Counted from the first letter of the stretch, positions 33,851 to 43,714 are shown. The stretch is DNA of 64,000 nt from FEN-1139 sp964396375 (GCA_964396375.1 CAYNEY010000027.1:1-64000), one strand, 5' to 3'. Program-made: numbers and translations. Notes: generated by a model from the letters alone, not told the origin.

Positions 33851-36800
33851 GAGTTGGTTCCTTCGAGCGTCCCTTTGGGGTCACGGCCCGACAACCACAG
33901 GGTGGCTACCGGCAGCACCACCAAGGTGAGCCAGGTCGAGGTGATGAGACCCCCCATCACCACCACCGCCAGAGGCCGCTGGAGCTCAGCGCCGGCGCCG
34001 GTCGCAACCAGCATCGGGATATGTCCGATGAAGCTGGTGAGCGCCGTCATCAACAGGGGTCGGAACCGAAGCTCCGAGCCCCGCACCACGGCGTCACGCG
34101 CCGAGGCTCCCTGTCGGCGGAGTTGGCCGAAACCGGCCATCAGCACCACGCCGTTCTGAACCGCCACCCCGAGGAGCACGATGAAGGCCACGGCCGCCGA
34201 CACCGAAAGGGGCATGCTGAAGGCGAAGAGCGCGAGCAGGCCGCCGACCAGAGCAAACGGCAGATTGACGAGCACCAGCCCCGCGCTCTTCACCGAACCC
34301 AGAGCGACCATCAGGGCGAGCACGATCAGAAGCAAGGTAACCGGAACCACGACACCGAGCGTCCGCATCGCGCGCTCCTGGTTCTCGAACTGGCCGCCGT
34401 ACTCCACCGTGGTGCCCGGGGGCAGCTCCCGCGTGGCTCCGCCGAGACGCTCCTTGACCTCCGCCACGAATCCGCCGAGATCGCGGCCCCGCACATTGGC
34501 CTCGATCACCACCCGGCGCATGCCGTTTTCCCGACTCACTTGCGCTGGAGCCTCGACCACCTTCAGACGCGCCAGCTGCCCGAGCTGCACGCGCTCACCC
34601 CTCGGGGTGGCGACCAACAGCCGCCCCAACTCGTCCGCCTCGTACTTCTGCCCTCCCACCAGCTTGACGACCACCGCTACCCGGCGCTCCCCCTCTATCA
34701 GCGTGGTGGCGTGCTTGCCCCCCACCGCGGCCGAAAGCGTGTCGTTCACATCGCTCACGCGCAGGCCATGGCGTGCCAACGCCTCGCGGTCGAACTCGAT
34801 ATCGAGCTCTGCCATGCCCGTGACCTGCTCGACCTTGACGTCCCGCGCTCCGTCGATCTGGTTCATGGTGGCGGCCGCGCGATCCGCAAACTCCTTGAGC
34901 ACCGCGAGGTCTGCCCCGAACACCTTGAGCGCGACGTCGCTCTTGATCCCCGAGATGAGCTCGTTGACCCGGAGCGCGATCGGCTGAGAGAAGGAGAAGC
35001 GCAGCCCTGGGATCTTGGCCAACTCCTCCTGCATCGCCTCCACCAAGGCTTCCTTGTTACTCCGCCCTCCGAAGGCGGACTTCGGCTTTAGCATCACCAA
35101 GACGTCCGTCTGCTCGGGCCCCATCGGATCTTCTGAGATCTCGGCGCGACCCGTCTTGCTGAGCACCGTGCTCACCTCCTCGAACCTCTTCAACCGCTGT
35201 TCGATGGCCTGGGCTACCTTGATGGAGCCCTCGAGCGAGGCGTTCGGGAGGCGCACCACGTTGATGGCGATGGCGCCCTCGTCCAGGGGCGGCATGAACT
35301 CGGTGCCAAGGAAGGGGAGCGGGACGAGACCACCGAGCAGAAGGGCGCCCGAGAGACCGAGGGTCAGCTTGGGTCTCTGGAGCGCACCCCGCAACAGGCG
35401 CCGGTATCCCGAGAACAGCGCACCTATCACCCGGAAGGTCCTCTCCTTGCCGGTTGGAAGCCAGAGGCATGACACCACGGGGATGATGGTGAAGGCCACG
35501 ACCAGCGAGACCATGAGCGCGATGGCCATGGCGGCGGCCAGTGGCGCGAACATCTTGCCCTCGATCCCGTGCATCGTGAAGAGTGGCAAGAGAATGACGG
35601 CGACGATCATGACCGAGAAGGTCACGGGGCGCGCTACCTCCTCTACCGCCTCGGCTACCACTTGAGCGCGAGACGAGGGCTCGGGACGGTCCACCAGGTG
35701 GCGTCGCACGTTCTCGACCACCACGATGGTGGCGTCCACCACCATCCCCACGGAGAAAGCCAGGCCTCCCAGGCTCATCAGGTTGGCGCTCTGCCCGGCC
35801 AGGTGCATCACCCCGAACGTGACCAAGAACGTGATGGGCAGAGAGAGCACGACCAAGAGCGCTGTACGGAGCTCAGCCACGAACAGAAACAGCACCAGGA
35901 TCACCCAGAACCCACCTTCGATGAGCGCTCGCACCACGGTCTCGATGCAGGCCTCGATCAGGGAGGTGCGATCGTAGAAAACATTGAGCCGCACCCCCTC
36001 CGGGAGCGTTCCCTCGAGCCGGCTGAGGGCCTGCTTGGCGCGGCTCACCACTTGCTTCGAGTTCTCGCCCTTCAGCATGATGATCATCCCCGCGACCACC
36101 TCACCCCTCCCATCGCGAGTCACCGCACCCTGCTTAGGCTCGGCGCCGATCACCACGTCGGCCACGTCGCGCAGCAGGAGCGGCGTCGTTCCCCGCACGT
36201 CGAGCACCACCCGTTCTAGATCACCGGGCGCTCCCAGCTGGCCTACGCCGCGCAGGTAGAGCTGCTCCCAGCCTCGCACCAAGATCCCCGCCCCCACGTT
36301 GGACTGGCTTAGCTCCACCGCCTCCACCACTTGCTCGAGAGTCAACCGGTACTGCTCGAGCCGCTCCGGCGAGACCAAGATCTGGTACTGCTTGACCTCA
36401 CCCCCAAAGCTGTTGACCTCGTTCACCCCCGCAACTGGCTTGAGGTACGGAGCGATAATGGTGTCCTGAAGCGTCCTCAGGTCGGCCGCGTTCCATTTCT
36501 CGCCTTCGACCGTGTACTGGAGGATCTCGCCGAGCCCCGTCGAGATCGGGCCAAGCTCGGGCTCGAAGCCCTCTGGGAGCGCGGCGCGGGCCAGGCTGAG
36601 CCGCTCGAAGACCAACTGACGAGCAAAGTAGGTATCTGTGCCGTCCTGAAAGACGATTACCACTTGGGACAGACCCGCCCGCGACAGCGAGCGCACCAGC
36701 TCCACCTGCGGCAACCCGCGCATCACCTGCTCGATCGGGTGACTGACCCGCTGCTCGACGTCGACCGCGGTGAGGCCAGGTGCTGGGGTCAGCACCATGA

Positions 36801-36933
36801 CCTGGTTGTTGGTGACGTCTGGGAAGGCGTCGATGGGTAGCCGTTGGAAAGCCAGCGCGCCGAGCCCGAGCAAGAGCGCGGTCGCGAAGAGCACCACCAG
36901 CCGGGTGCGCAGGAGTGCGTGCAAGAACCTCAT
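33847..36933 (-). CDS. heavy-metal efflux RND pump (CusA/CzcA type)
   Basis: Inner-membrane proton-driven exporter of 1028 residues with the 12-TM, two-large-loop plan of the family. The N-terminus reads RLPIDAFPDVTNNQVMVLT, as in the HME-RND group. TM4 carries GMVVDATIVVVENVRR, with the Asp/Glu of the proton pathway. The N- and C-halves are related by duplication, as usual. The motif around Asp (VDAT) is not a clear Cus or Czc signature, so I do not assign copper/silver versus zinc/cobalt/cadmium. It lies 9 bp after the adaptor gene. Confidence 0.95.
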   Translation of the reverse strand: MRFLHALLRTRLVVLFATALLLGLGALAFQRLPIDAFPDVTNNQVMVLTPAPGLTAVDVEQRVSHPIEQVMRGLPQVELVRSLSRAGLSQVVIVFQDGTDTYFARQLVFERLSLARAALPEGFEPELGPISTGLGEILQYTVEGEKWNAADLRTLQDTIIAPYLKPVAGVNEVNSFGGEVKQYQILVSPERLEQYRLTLEQVVEAVELSQSNVGAGILVRGWEQLYLRGVGQLGAPGDLERVVLDVRGTTPLLLRDVADVVIGAEPKQGAVTRDGRGEVVAGMIIMLKGENSKQVVSRAKQALSRLEGTLPEGVRLNVFYDRTSLIEACIETVVRALIEGGFWVILVLFLFVAELRTALLVVLSLPITFLVTFGVMHLAGQSANLMSLGGLAFSVGMVVDATIVVVENVRRHLVDRPEPSSRAQVVAEAVEEVARPVTFSVMIVAVILLPLFTMHGIEGKMFAPLAAAMAIALMVSLVVAFTIIPVVSCLWLPTGKERTFRVIGALFSGYRRLLRGALQRPKLTLGLSGALLLGGLVPLPFLGTEFMPPLDEGAIAINVVRLPNASLEGSIKVAQAIEQRLKRFEEVSTVLSKTGRAEISEDPMGPEQTDVLVMLKPKSAFGGRSNKEALVEAMQEELAKIPGLRFSFSQPIALRVNELISGIKSDVALKVFGADLAVLKEFADRAAATMNQIDGARDVKVEQVTGMAELDIEFDREALARHGLRVSDVNDTLSAAVGGKHATTLIEGERRVAVVVKLVGGQKYEADELGRLLVATPRGERVQLGQLARLKVVEAPAQVSRENGMRRVVIEANVRGRDLGGFVAEVKERLGGATRELPPGTTVEYGGQFENQERAMRTLGVVVPVTLLLIVLALMVALGSVKSAGLVLVNLPFALVGGLLALFAFSMPLSVSAAVAFIVLLGVAVQNGVVLMAGFGQLRRQGASARDAVVRGSELRFRPLLMTALTSFIGHIPMLVATGAGAELQRPLAVVVMGGLITSTWLTLVVLPVATLWLSGRDPKGTLEGTNS

Positions 36934-36942
36934 CGGGAACTC

Positions 36943-38292
36943 CTAATCCGCACAGCCAGCTCCCATCTTGGAACGCAGAACGTCGGACTTGAGCAAGAAC
37001 GCTCCGTCGTCCACCACCTGCTGGCCCGCCTGGAGCCCAGTCAGCACTGGCACGAAGCTCCCATCACCCGGGCCCAACGTCACCGGGCGCCGCACGAAGT
37101 CGTCGCCCTCATGGTGCACGAACACGAAGGTCTTTCCTTCGTCGGTCAAGACGGCACCCTTCGGAACCGCCAGCGCCTCGGTGTGGCCTTGGACGGGGAC
37201 CCGTACGGTCGCGAACATCCCAGACAAGAGCCGTCGCTCGGGGTTCGGTACCGCGATCCTCACCTTGGCGGTGCGGGAGAGTTCGTCCATGGCTGGGCTC
37301 ACCAGCTCCACCTCACCGTGGAACTTCTCCCCGGGATAGGCCTTGACCTCGACCGTGACAGCCAGCTTCCCGCGCTCGGCGGCGCTCCGAACCGCCCCGA
37401 GCTCCCGCTCGTGAACATCCGCCCACACCACGAGTTGGCCCGGGTCACCGATGGTCATCTGCACCTCCTCGGCGCGGGCCACTTCGCCGGTCACCGCAGA
37501 GAGTGAGAGCACTTGCCCTGTTCGCGGGGCAGACAGCACCAGCCGTCCGTCTTCGGCCTCACCCGAGCCGAGGCGCGTCAGACGCTTTCTCAACGCCGCC
37601 TGGCGAAGCTCCGCAAGCTCGAGCTCCCGTGACGCCTCCCTCACCTCGCGCTCGGAGACGATCTTCTCCGCGCCGAGCAGGGCCAACCGCTCGCGATTTT
37701 GGCGGGCCAGCTCGAGCACCCGCAGGGTCTGGCCAAGCTCGGCTTGGTCATCGCCGATCTCGACGCTCTCGAGCTCGAGCAGCGGCTGACCTCGGCGCAC
37801 TGTCTCTCCCAGCGCCACCCGCACCCGGCGGATCACCCCGTTGACTTGGGAACTCACGCGAGCCACGTGCCGTTCGTCGAAGCGGAGCTCGCCGAGCAGG
37901 CCCAGGGTCACCTCGATCCGGCGGGGCTCCACCGGCACGCGACTCATGAGCCCCTCCTCGAACAACCCGGCCGAGGCACGCACGAAGCCGACCTCATAGC
38001 GACACTCGTCACAGGTGTGCGTCAGTCTTTTGTGCTCGCAGCGCTTACGGAGCAGCTCCTCGAGTGGTTGCTCGAGATCCGACCCATGCTCGCCCTCTGC
38101 TCCCGGCTCGTGGTGGACGTGGTCTCCATGGTCGTGGTCAGGGTGGTCAACGGACTTTTCGACCTGTCTTTTGGCTGACGCCGAGCTGGCAGGCGCGGCT
38201 GCTGTTTTGTGCTCACTTGGCCTCTCGCTGCAGGCTAGGAGCACCCCAGCCACAGAGAGCCAGGTCCGAACCCCATGCTTGTGCGTCGTCAT
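36943..38292 (-). CDS. periplasmic adaptor of the RND efflux system, His/Cys-rich N-terminus
   Basis: Membrane fusion protein of 449 residues (lipoprotein-like signal ending LLAC). After it comes a His-rich stretch (VDHPDHDHGDHVHHEP, about 57-72) and a CEHKRLTHTCDECRYEVG block, both probably metal-binding. The usual MFP core follows: barrel-sandwich half-motifs, an alpha-helical hairpin (about 200-245) and a beta-barrel (GDPGQLVVWADVHERELG). It links the pump to the outer-membrane channel. The ATG at 38292 overlaps the channel gene's stop (ATGA). Confidence 0.93.
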   Translation of the reverse strand: MTTHKHGVRTWLSVAGVLLACSERPSEHKTAAAPASSASAKRQVEKSVDHPDHDHGDHVHHEPGAEGEHGSDLEQPLEELLRKRCEHKRLTHTCDECRYEVGFVRASAGLFEEGLMSRVPVEPRRIEVTLGLLGELRFDERHVARVSSQVNGVIRRVRVALGETVRRGQPLLELESVEIGDDQAELGQTLRVLELARQNRERLALLGAEKIVSEREVREASRELELAELRQAALRKRLTRLGSGEAEDGRLVLSAPRTGQVLSLSAVTGEVARAEEVQMTIGDPGQLVVWADVHERELGAVRSAAERGKLAVTVEVKAYPGEKFHGEVELVSPAMDELSRTAKVRIAVPNPERRLLSGMFATVRVPVQGHTEALAVPKGAVLTDEGKTFVFVHHEGDDFVRRPVTLGPGDGSFVPVLTGLQAGQQVVDDGAFLLKSDVLRSKMGAGCAD

Positions 38293-39596
38293 CGTACGTC
38301 TTCTCTGGTCATGGCCCGCCATGCGCTGCAGGCGAGCTGTGCCTCGAGCAGCACGGACAGCTCTGCGCGCCGCACCTCGAGCAGGCTCTGGCGCGCGTCG
38401 ATCACCTCGAGGATACTCGCGGCCCCGAGCTCGAGCGCCCTCTCCGTGACCGCGGCGAGCTCGGTCCCTCGCGGCACCAGGCGCTCACGGTAGGCCCCCG
38501 CCGTCTCGATCGCCTGGTGGCAGAGCGCGGCCGCCTGAGCCATCTGAACGCTGGTTTCGTGGGCGGTTGCCGCGAGCTCGGCGCGACCCGCCGCCAGCCT
38601 TGCGCGGGCCTGGGCGAGAGCATTGCCCCGGGAATCGAAGAGAGGCAGCTCGATCGATACCCCAGCCCCGAACACCCGACTCTCGGGCTCGGCGCCCGTG
38701 AACCCGGTGAGCGACAGCTCGGGAAACCGCGCTCGCCGGGCCAGCTCTTCTTCCGCGAGGAGCACCCGGGCGCGGGCCTGCCCCACCCGAAGCTCCGGCG
38801 TCATTCGGTCCGAAGCAGAGCGCCGAGCAAGCGGCTCCGGCAACCGAGGCAAGTCCTCGAGCGCGAACAGCACGCGGAGCTCTGGTCCGCCTCGGAGCCC
38901 GAGGATGCTGGCCAGTTCCGCGCCTCTGCGGCTCTGCTCGGCTCGAGCTCCCTCGAGTTCGACCAGCAGGCGTTGCAAGGCGAGCTCGACGCGCAAGGCC
39001 TCGCTCGGCCGACTCTCTCCGGCGTCGACCTTCTTCTGGGTGAAGGCTGCCAGAGACGCCAGCTCCTCTGCGAGCCGTTCGAGGGTCGCGACCTGCTCTT
39101 GCTGGTGCGCGAGGAGAAGGAAGCTCTGGCGGAGCTCACCGAGCAACTCCCGGCGGAGCACGCTCGCCTCCGCGGTCGCCACCTCGCTCTCGGCCAGCGC
39201 CACCCCGCGCCGCGCTCCCCGCGTCACCAGCGGAGTGAGCGGGAGGGTGAGGGCCACTTCCCACTCCGCCCCCGCCGTACCATCCGGGCGGGCGACGCTC
39301 CGCCCCAGTTCCGCGTCGAGCACCGGATTAGGCCAGCTTTGCGCCACAGCCACACCACGCCGAACCGCCTCGGTCGTGAGTCGTGCCGCGACCAGCCGCG
39401 GGTGGCGCTCACTCAAGCGCACCACGTCCGACCACCTGAGCTCGACCACGGCTGGGCCCGTGGCTTCGCGGGCCAACGCCACTTCCTGGGGTACTCTCTG
39501 ATGCTGTTCGGCAGCGGCCCGCGCAACCTGCGCACAAAGGCCGAGTGTGACCAGCGCGCCTGCCGAGCGCACGATGGCCCTTCTCAGTGAAGGCAT
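38289..39596 (-). CDS. outer membrane efflux channel (TolC/CusC family)
   Basis: A 435-residue outer-membrane factor. A signal peptide (GALVTLGLCAQVARA) is followed by two related halves with long amphipathic helices (RRELLGELRQSFLLLAHQQ; AQARARLAAGRAELAATAHE) and the family SIELPLFDSRGNALAQA and LEVIDARQSLLEVRRAEL motifs. The start at 39596 is chosen for its strong SD (GAGGAAGGA) and signal peptide. It completes the tripartite exporter with the two genes downstream. Confidence 0.92.
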   Translation of the reverse strand: MPSLRRAIVRSAGALVTLGLCAQVARAAAEQHQRVPQEVALAREATGPAVVELRWSDVVRLSERHPRLVAARLTTEAVRRGVAVAQSWPNPVLDAELGRSVARPDGTAGAEWEVALTLPLTPLVTRGARRGVALAESEVATAEASVLRRELLGELRQSFLLLAHQQEQVATLERLAEELASLAAFTQKKVDAGESRPSEALRVELALQRLLVELEGARAEQSRRGAELASILGLRGGPELRVLFALEDLPRLPEPLARRSASDRMTPELRVGQARARVLLAEEELARRARFPELSLTGFTGAEPESRVFGAGVSIELPLFDSRGNALAQARARLAAGRAELAATAHETSVQMAQAAALCHQAIETAGAYRERLVPRGTELAAVTERALELGAASILEVIDARQSLLEVRRAELSVLLEAQLACSAWRAMTREDVR

Positions 39597-39715
39597 CACG
39601 GATCCTTCCTCACGGGTGGGGACGCTCCGAGAGAGCGTCGTGGCACAGAGCACCGCGTAAGCCCGGGCCACCAAAAGGAGGCGCGTGCTTCGGCTCAGGT
39701 TCGCTCAGCGCTCAC

Positions 39716-40093
39716 TCACGCGCGAGGCGGATGATAGATGAGACGCTGAAACTCCTGCGGATCGAGGAGTTCGCGGTGGGACGACGGCGACACCACCCGA
39801 GACTCCGCAAACGGGCGCTTCACCTCGACGGAGACATCGAAAAGCGCGGTGGGCGCACGACATGATGCGCAACCACAGGCGGCACCGCAGAGATGATCGT
39901 GCTCGGCCGGATCGGGACAAGGACCATGCTGGTGGTGGGAGATCGACTCATCCCCATGGGTGAGGTCCCACAACCCCGCCACCGAACCCGAGACCAACCC
40001 CGAGAAGAACACCCACAGAAATGCCAAGGAAATCCACCGAAAGAGGCTCCACGGCGCACCAGTACGCCGCTTGGTTCGACGAATCCTAGTCAT
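39716..40093 (-). CDS. membrane-anchored Cys/His-rich protein, first gene of the RND operon
   Basis: A 125-residue protein with a basic N-terminus, one transmembrane helix (ISLAFLWVFFSGLVSGSVAGL) and a short extracytoplasmic segment dense in Cys and His (SHHQHGPCPDPAEHDHLCGAAC, about 20 residues at a time, then GCASC). This suits binding of soft or borderline metal ions in the periplasm. Not a recognised family. It sits between a near-consensus promoter and the channel gene, 119 bp upstream of the latter. Confidence 0.7.
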   Translation of the reverse strand: MTRIRRTKRRTGAPWSLFRWISLAFLWVFFSGLVSGSVAGLWDLTHGDESISHHQHGPCPDPAEHDHLCGAACGCASCRAPTALFDVSVEVKRPFAESRVVSPSSHRELLDPQEFQRLIYHPPRA

Positions 40094-40121
40094 GGAAGCC
40101 AGATCTCGGACACACCCTTCC

Positions 40122-40149
40122 ATTATAGATTGCGAAGGTGCTCGGTCAA
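40122..40149 (-). promoter_or_regulatory. sigma-70-type promoter of the metal efflux operon
   Basis: On the minus strand TTGACC (40144-40149), a 16-bp spacer and TATAAT (40122-40127) precede the first operon gene by about 30 bp. The dyad CCTTC-N13-GAAGG brackets the -10 box and is a possible repressor site. No regulator gene is adjacent. Confidence 0.7.
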
Positions 40150-40163
40150 GCCACCAAGCTCCT

Positions 40164-42050
40164 TCAGCTCGCGAAGTGCCGTGTCAGATCCTCCCGTGAG
40201 CGCACGCGGCGAGAACGGGTCACGCTCTCTTCAGTACCGCCGTTCACGTCGGCGCCGAGGAGCACGGCATCGAACTCGAGACCCGCCCGGCGCGCAATGG
40301 TCTCGAGGGGCACCTCGTACACGCCGTACTCGTCGGTGCCCGCGAAGCCCTCGGTCACCTCGACGAAGTCGGCCTGGCTCAGCACGAAACCCACCGCGGC
40401 TAACGCACGCTTGCGGCGCCACGCCACTACCTTATAGAAGCTCATCGGAGACTTCAGCTCTCCCACGTACGGATCGTCATCCCGGAATATCGGACCCGTC
40501 AGGATGGTGATCCGGAGATCTTCCTCGTCGGCAAGCTCGAGGATCAGATCCTCTAGGTTGCCCCACAGAGCATCATTGAAAGCGTTCTGCTCCTGCGGGC
40601 AGGCATTGGTGAACACGAAGGTGTCCTGATTGGCCTGAGCTGCCAGCTCTCGCTCGTCACCCCAGCACGGATCGAGCCTCCTTACCATGTGCCCGCGACT
40701 GAAGCCGCTCCCCCTGTAGATCTCGTCGCCAGCCTGATGCTCGGCGTGCAAGCGACCATCTCGCGCCCAGCTCCCAGAACGCGGGATCCGAAACAGCTTC
40801 TTTCCATCCACGTTCACGGCGGTCACCCACGGCAACTTCCGCTCTGCGTTCTGGCGCACGGAGAAGTTCCGATACACGAGCTCCGACTCAGAAGTGTCGT
40901 CGAGCCGCATCGCAAGCTCGCCACGACGACTCGAGATCGGCATCGGAAGTGGGATCTTGTGCGTCAAGAAGTCCGCCTGGTACCCATTGCGATCCGAGAA
41001 GCAAGCGGCAGTCCGGGTCGGACCCTTGCGGCTTTCTTCGAGCAGAGCGAGCGGACGAAGCTCCGGCGCAATCCGACTCGGCGACGCCGTGCCGGGGAGC
41101 TGCTCGAGCACGGTGCGGAGGACCTGGGCCGAGACCGCCCAATTGGCAACCCGTGACTGTCCGCTGAAATGCACACCGAGCACGCCACCCGTCGCCAAAT
41201 CGACGATGGGTGAACCCGACGAACCTCCCAAGGTCGCACAGTCGTGCTCGAAGACCTCTCCGGTGACCCGCATCACCGTACCGGGCGAGAGTCGCTTCAC
41301 CGAGTAGTGTCCACCGAACAACTCCCGCATCAATCGCCTATCCTCCTCCGCCCGATCTTCCGCGGGATAGCCGAGGGCAACCACCAACTGATCCGGCTCA
41401 GGTGTGCCGTCGAACAGCACCATGGGTGGGGGCTGGGCTTCATGGGCGGTTCCCCGCGGCGCAAGCTCGAACAGCGCTAGATCGGGGCTCTGCTCGTCGT
41501 CCGCAGCGATGAACGGGATCCTCACCACCGAAAACTCGATGATCGCGTCACCCCCGGCCTCTTCCTTGAAATCAATGCGGATCCGGCGCCGCCGGGCGCT
41601 GCCGGGCTGAGTCCGAAACGCGCCCGTGCCGTCGCTCTGCCGAGTCGCGAACTCGAGGGCCACATGACGATTGGTGACGACCAGATTGGGGAGCACCAAC
41701 CACCCGGTGCCATAGTGTTCCCCCGTCTCGCCGTCTTCGATCCTACCCACGGCGCGGAGCGCACGCTCGAGCAGGGGCCGGGCATGTTCGAGGGGCCCTC
41801 GCCACGGCAGCACGTCGCATGGTGCAAAGCTGTCGTTCTCGACCAAGAGCGCCAGCCGATCGGGCCGAACCAGCTTCTCCTCGCCGGGGCGACGCCGGGT
41901 CGGCCTCTTGCGACTCACTCCCTCTGTGACCAGCGCCTCGAGGGCGGGCCCGCGTCCGACCACGGGCGCGGCGCGCTCCTCTGCGAGGCGTTCGCGCTTC
42001 TTCGCCAACTGCTCGAGGACACTCCGACCGATCTGGGCTGGTGTTTTCAT
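40164..42050 (-). CDS. trypsin-like protease fused to DNA/RNA non-specific endonuclease
   Basis: A 628-residue two-enzyme protein without signal peptide. The N-terminal V8/trypsin-like protease has His129 (VVTNRHVAL), Asp190 (SPDLALFEL) and Ser278 (GGSSGSPIV). The C-terminal part is an EndoG/NucA-type beta-beta-alpha-metal nuclease with SRGH (451-454; the usual motif is DRGH) and TNACPQEQNAFNDALWGNLE. A strong SD (GGAGGGAGA) supports the ATG. Fusion of a protease with a nuclease in the cytoplasm suggests self-processing or an abortive-infection-type effector; that role is inference. It sits beside the RND operon. Confidence 0.88.
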   Translation of the reverse strand: MKTPAQIGRSVLEQLAKKRERLAEERAAPVVGRGPALEALVTEGVSRKRPTRRRPGEEKLVRPDRLALLVENDSFAPCDVLPWRGPLEHARPLLERALRAVGRIEDGETGEHYGTGWLVLPNLVVTNRHVALEFATRQSDGTGAFRTQPGSARRRRIRIDFKEEAGGDAIIEFSVVRIPFIAADDEQSPDLALFELAPRGTAHEAQPPPMVLFDGTPEPDQLVVALGYPAEDRAEEDRRLMRELFGGHYSVKRLSPGTVMRVTGEVFEHDCATLGGSSGSPIVDLATGGVLGVHFSGQSRVANWAVSAQVLRTVLEQLPGTASPSRIAPELRPLALLEESRKGPTRTAACFSDRNGYQADFLTHKIPLPMPISSRRGELAMRLDDTSESELVYRNFSVRQNAERKLPWVTAVNVDGKKLFRIPRSGSWARDGRLHAEHQAGDEIYRGSGFSRGHMVRRLDPCWGDERELAAQANQDTFVFTNACPQEQNAFNDALWGNLEDLILELADEEDLRITILTGPIFRDDDPYVGELKSPMSFYKVVAWRRKRALAAVGFVLSQADFVEVTEGFAGTDEYGVYEVPLETIARRAGLEFDAVLLGADVNGGTEESVTRSRRVRSREDLTRHFAS

Positions 42051-42140
42051 GCTCTCCCTCCGCTTTCACCATAGCCTCCGCCTCGGCGGTCGGCAACACA
42101 GCTTGCCACCGTGACACACACACACCTCACACACTCAATC

Positions 42141-43577
42141 TCACCGGGTGGCAGGGGCCGCCGCGAAGAGCTCGCCGAGAGCGGTGATGGTCCGAACCCC
42201 GTCCCCGTCCGGCCGGTACAGATCGTTGTGGGTGTTCCAGGGGTACCAGGCATAGCGCTCGACCAAGGGATGCCGATCCAGCATGGTGATCGCTCCGTCG
42301 AGGAACGTGAGCAGCGTCTGCTCGTCGGGATTGCTCGAACCCATGCACCCGAACTCCGTGATCCATACCGGCCGACCCCACTGGGAGGCCCAGTTGACGG
42401 CCCCCTCGAACTGATTCGCGGTGCAAGACCCCGCGTTCCAGCCGTACCAGTGCATGGCGATGAAGTCGACGCGCAGCCCCTCGCTCTCGACCCTATCCAT
42501 GAAATCCTCGAGCCAAGCGCGACCGTCGTCGGACACGGCCGGGCTGCCGACGCGGATCGCGGGATTCTCCGTCAGCGTCGGCCAAAGGGCGATGGCCTCA
42601 TCCACCGTCATGTTCGCCTGATCGGACTTGTTCGGCTCGTTGAAGCCGAGCACCGTCGTGTAGCCCGCGCTCTCGATGGACGCGATCTCGCCTTCGACAT
42701 TGCCTCCACCCCAGACCATGGGCACAAACAGCGGATCGCCACAATCCGAAGGCTGCGGCGAAGTCAACCAATTATAGCACCAACTCGCACCGAGCGCGGA
42801 GATCTCACCTGCAGGGGAATTGGCAAGGCCCTTGTAGGGGTTTGAAGTCACGATGGGCTCACCCGGCGCACAGAGCACCTCCACGGCGAGTGATTTCACC
42901 GTGCTATTGCACGGGTCACCGAACGTCCCGTTGGCAGCAGCCACCGTACAGCTCGCGCGACCCACGCACAGGGTCGCTACCATGGACTCGCTGGATGCCG
43001 CGTGACAATCCCCCAGCGTGAAGCTTTGGCAGCTGCCGCTCGGATTGCCGTAGCTCGCGAAGCGCACCTGGTCGATGATCTGCCCTTCTGGGCAGGTGAG
43101 GGTCACACTCTCGCCCTCTTCGGCGGTACCACACACGGAGTCACCTCCCGAAGCACCACCTTGCTCCACGACGCCGCCTTGCCCCACGACGCCGCCTTCG
43201 CCCACCACGCCGCCTTCGCCCACCACGCCGCCTTCGCCCACCACGCCGCCTTGCCCCACCGCGCCGCCTTCGCCCACCACGCCGCCTTCGCCCACCACGC
43301 CGCCTTCGCCCACCACGCCGCCTTGCCCCACCACGCCGCCTTGCCCCACCGCGCCGCCTTGCCCCACCACGCCGCCTTGCCCCACCGCGCCGCCTTGCCC
43401 CACCGCGCCGCCTTGCCCCACCGCGCCGCCTTCGCTCCCATCGGTCGCGCCTCCAACGTGAAGCGCAGCACCGCCCGTGGAAACCTCATCGCCTTGGGGG
43501 GTGGTACTCGAACACCCGAGGGCGACCGCGCAGGACCAGGAAACGAGAAGCCCAAGAGCAAGAAAACGTGGGGCCAT
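42141..43577 (-). CDS. GH128-like beta-1,3-glucanase with SUEL-type lectin domain
   Basis: A 478-residue lipoprotein (lipobox ALGC, Cys22). The Gly-rich repeat linker (about 50-140) is followed by a galactose-binding-lectin-like (SUEL) domain (about 149-235: VTLTCPEGQIIDQVRFASYG, CVGRASCTVAA, GDPCNSTVKSLAVEVLC). A GH128/Glyco_hydro_cc catalytic domain follows (about 240-478), with ASWCYNW, GFNEPNKSDQ (acid Glu) and WITEFGC (nucleophile Glu). GH128 enzymes attack beta-1,3-glucans of fungi, algae or callose. The lectin domain may target rhamnose/galactose. Together they point to prey or plant wall degradation. Confidence 0.88.
   Translation of the reverse strand: MAPRFLALGLLVSWSCAVALGCSSTTPQGDEVSTGGAALHVGGATDGSEGGAVGQGGAVGQGGAVGQGGVVGQGGAVGQGGVVGQGGVVGEGGVVGEGGVVGEGGAVGQGGVVGEGGVVGEGGVVGEGGVVGQGGVVEQGGASGGDSVCGTAEEGESVTLTCPEGQIIDQVRFASYGNPSGSCQSFTLGDCHAASSESMVATLCVGRASCTVAAANGTFGDPCNSTVKSLAVEVLCAPGEPIVTSNPYKGLANSPAGEISALGASWCYNWLTSPQPSDCGDPLFVPMVWGGGNVEGEIASIESAGYTTVLGFNEPNKSDQANMTVDEAIALWPTLTENPAIRVGSPAVSDDGRAWLEDFMDRVESEGLRVDFIAMHWYGWNAGSCTANQFEGAVNWASQWGRPVWITEFGCMGSSNPDEQTLLTFLDGAITMLDRHPLVERYAWYPWNTHNDLYRPDGDGVRTITALGELFAAAPATR
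43155..43433 (-). repeat. 18-bp linker repeats of the GH128 gene
   Basis: About 15 tandem 18-bp units encode GGAVGQ, GGVVGQ or GGVVGE. Both neighbouring frames stay open across the array, which produces long spurious antisense ORFs. Confidence 0.88.
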
Positions 43578-43714
43578 GAGCTGATAGTGGCATGCGCCGG
43601 AGGTCTTGGGCGGAACGAATCAACGCCCAACCTTGGCTGCGGCGGCGTCTACCCTGCTCGAGCAGAACCCCATTGCCACACCACTCCAATCTTCTACCCG
43701 CAGCGCATCAAGGT

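Noticed and set aside
34021..36840. Several antisense ORFs over the RND pump gene
   Set aside because: Shadows of a well-conserved gene; no domains.
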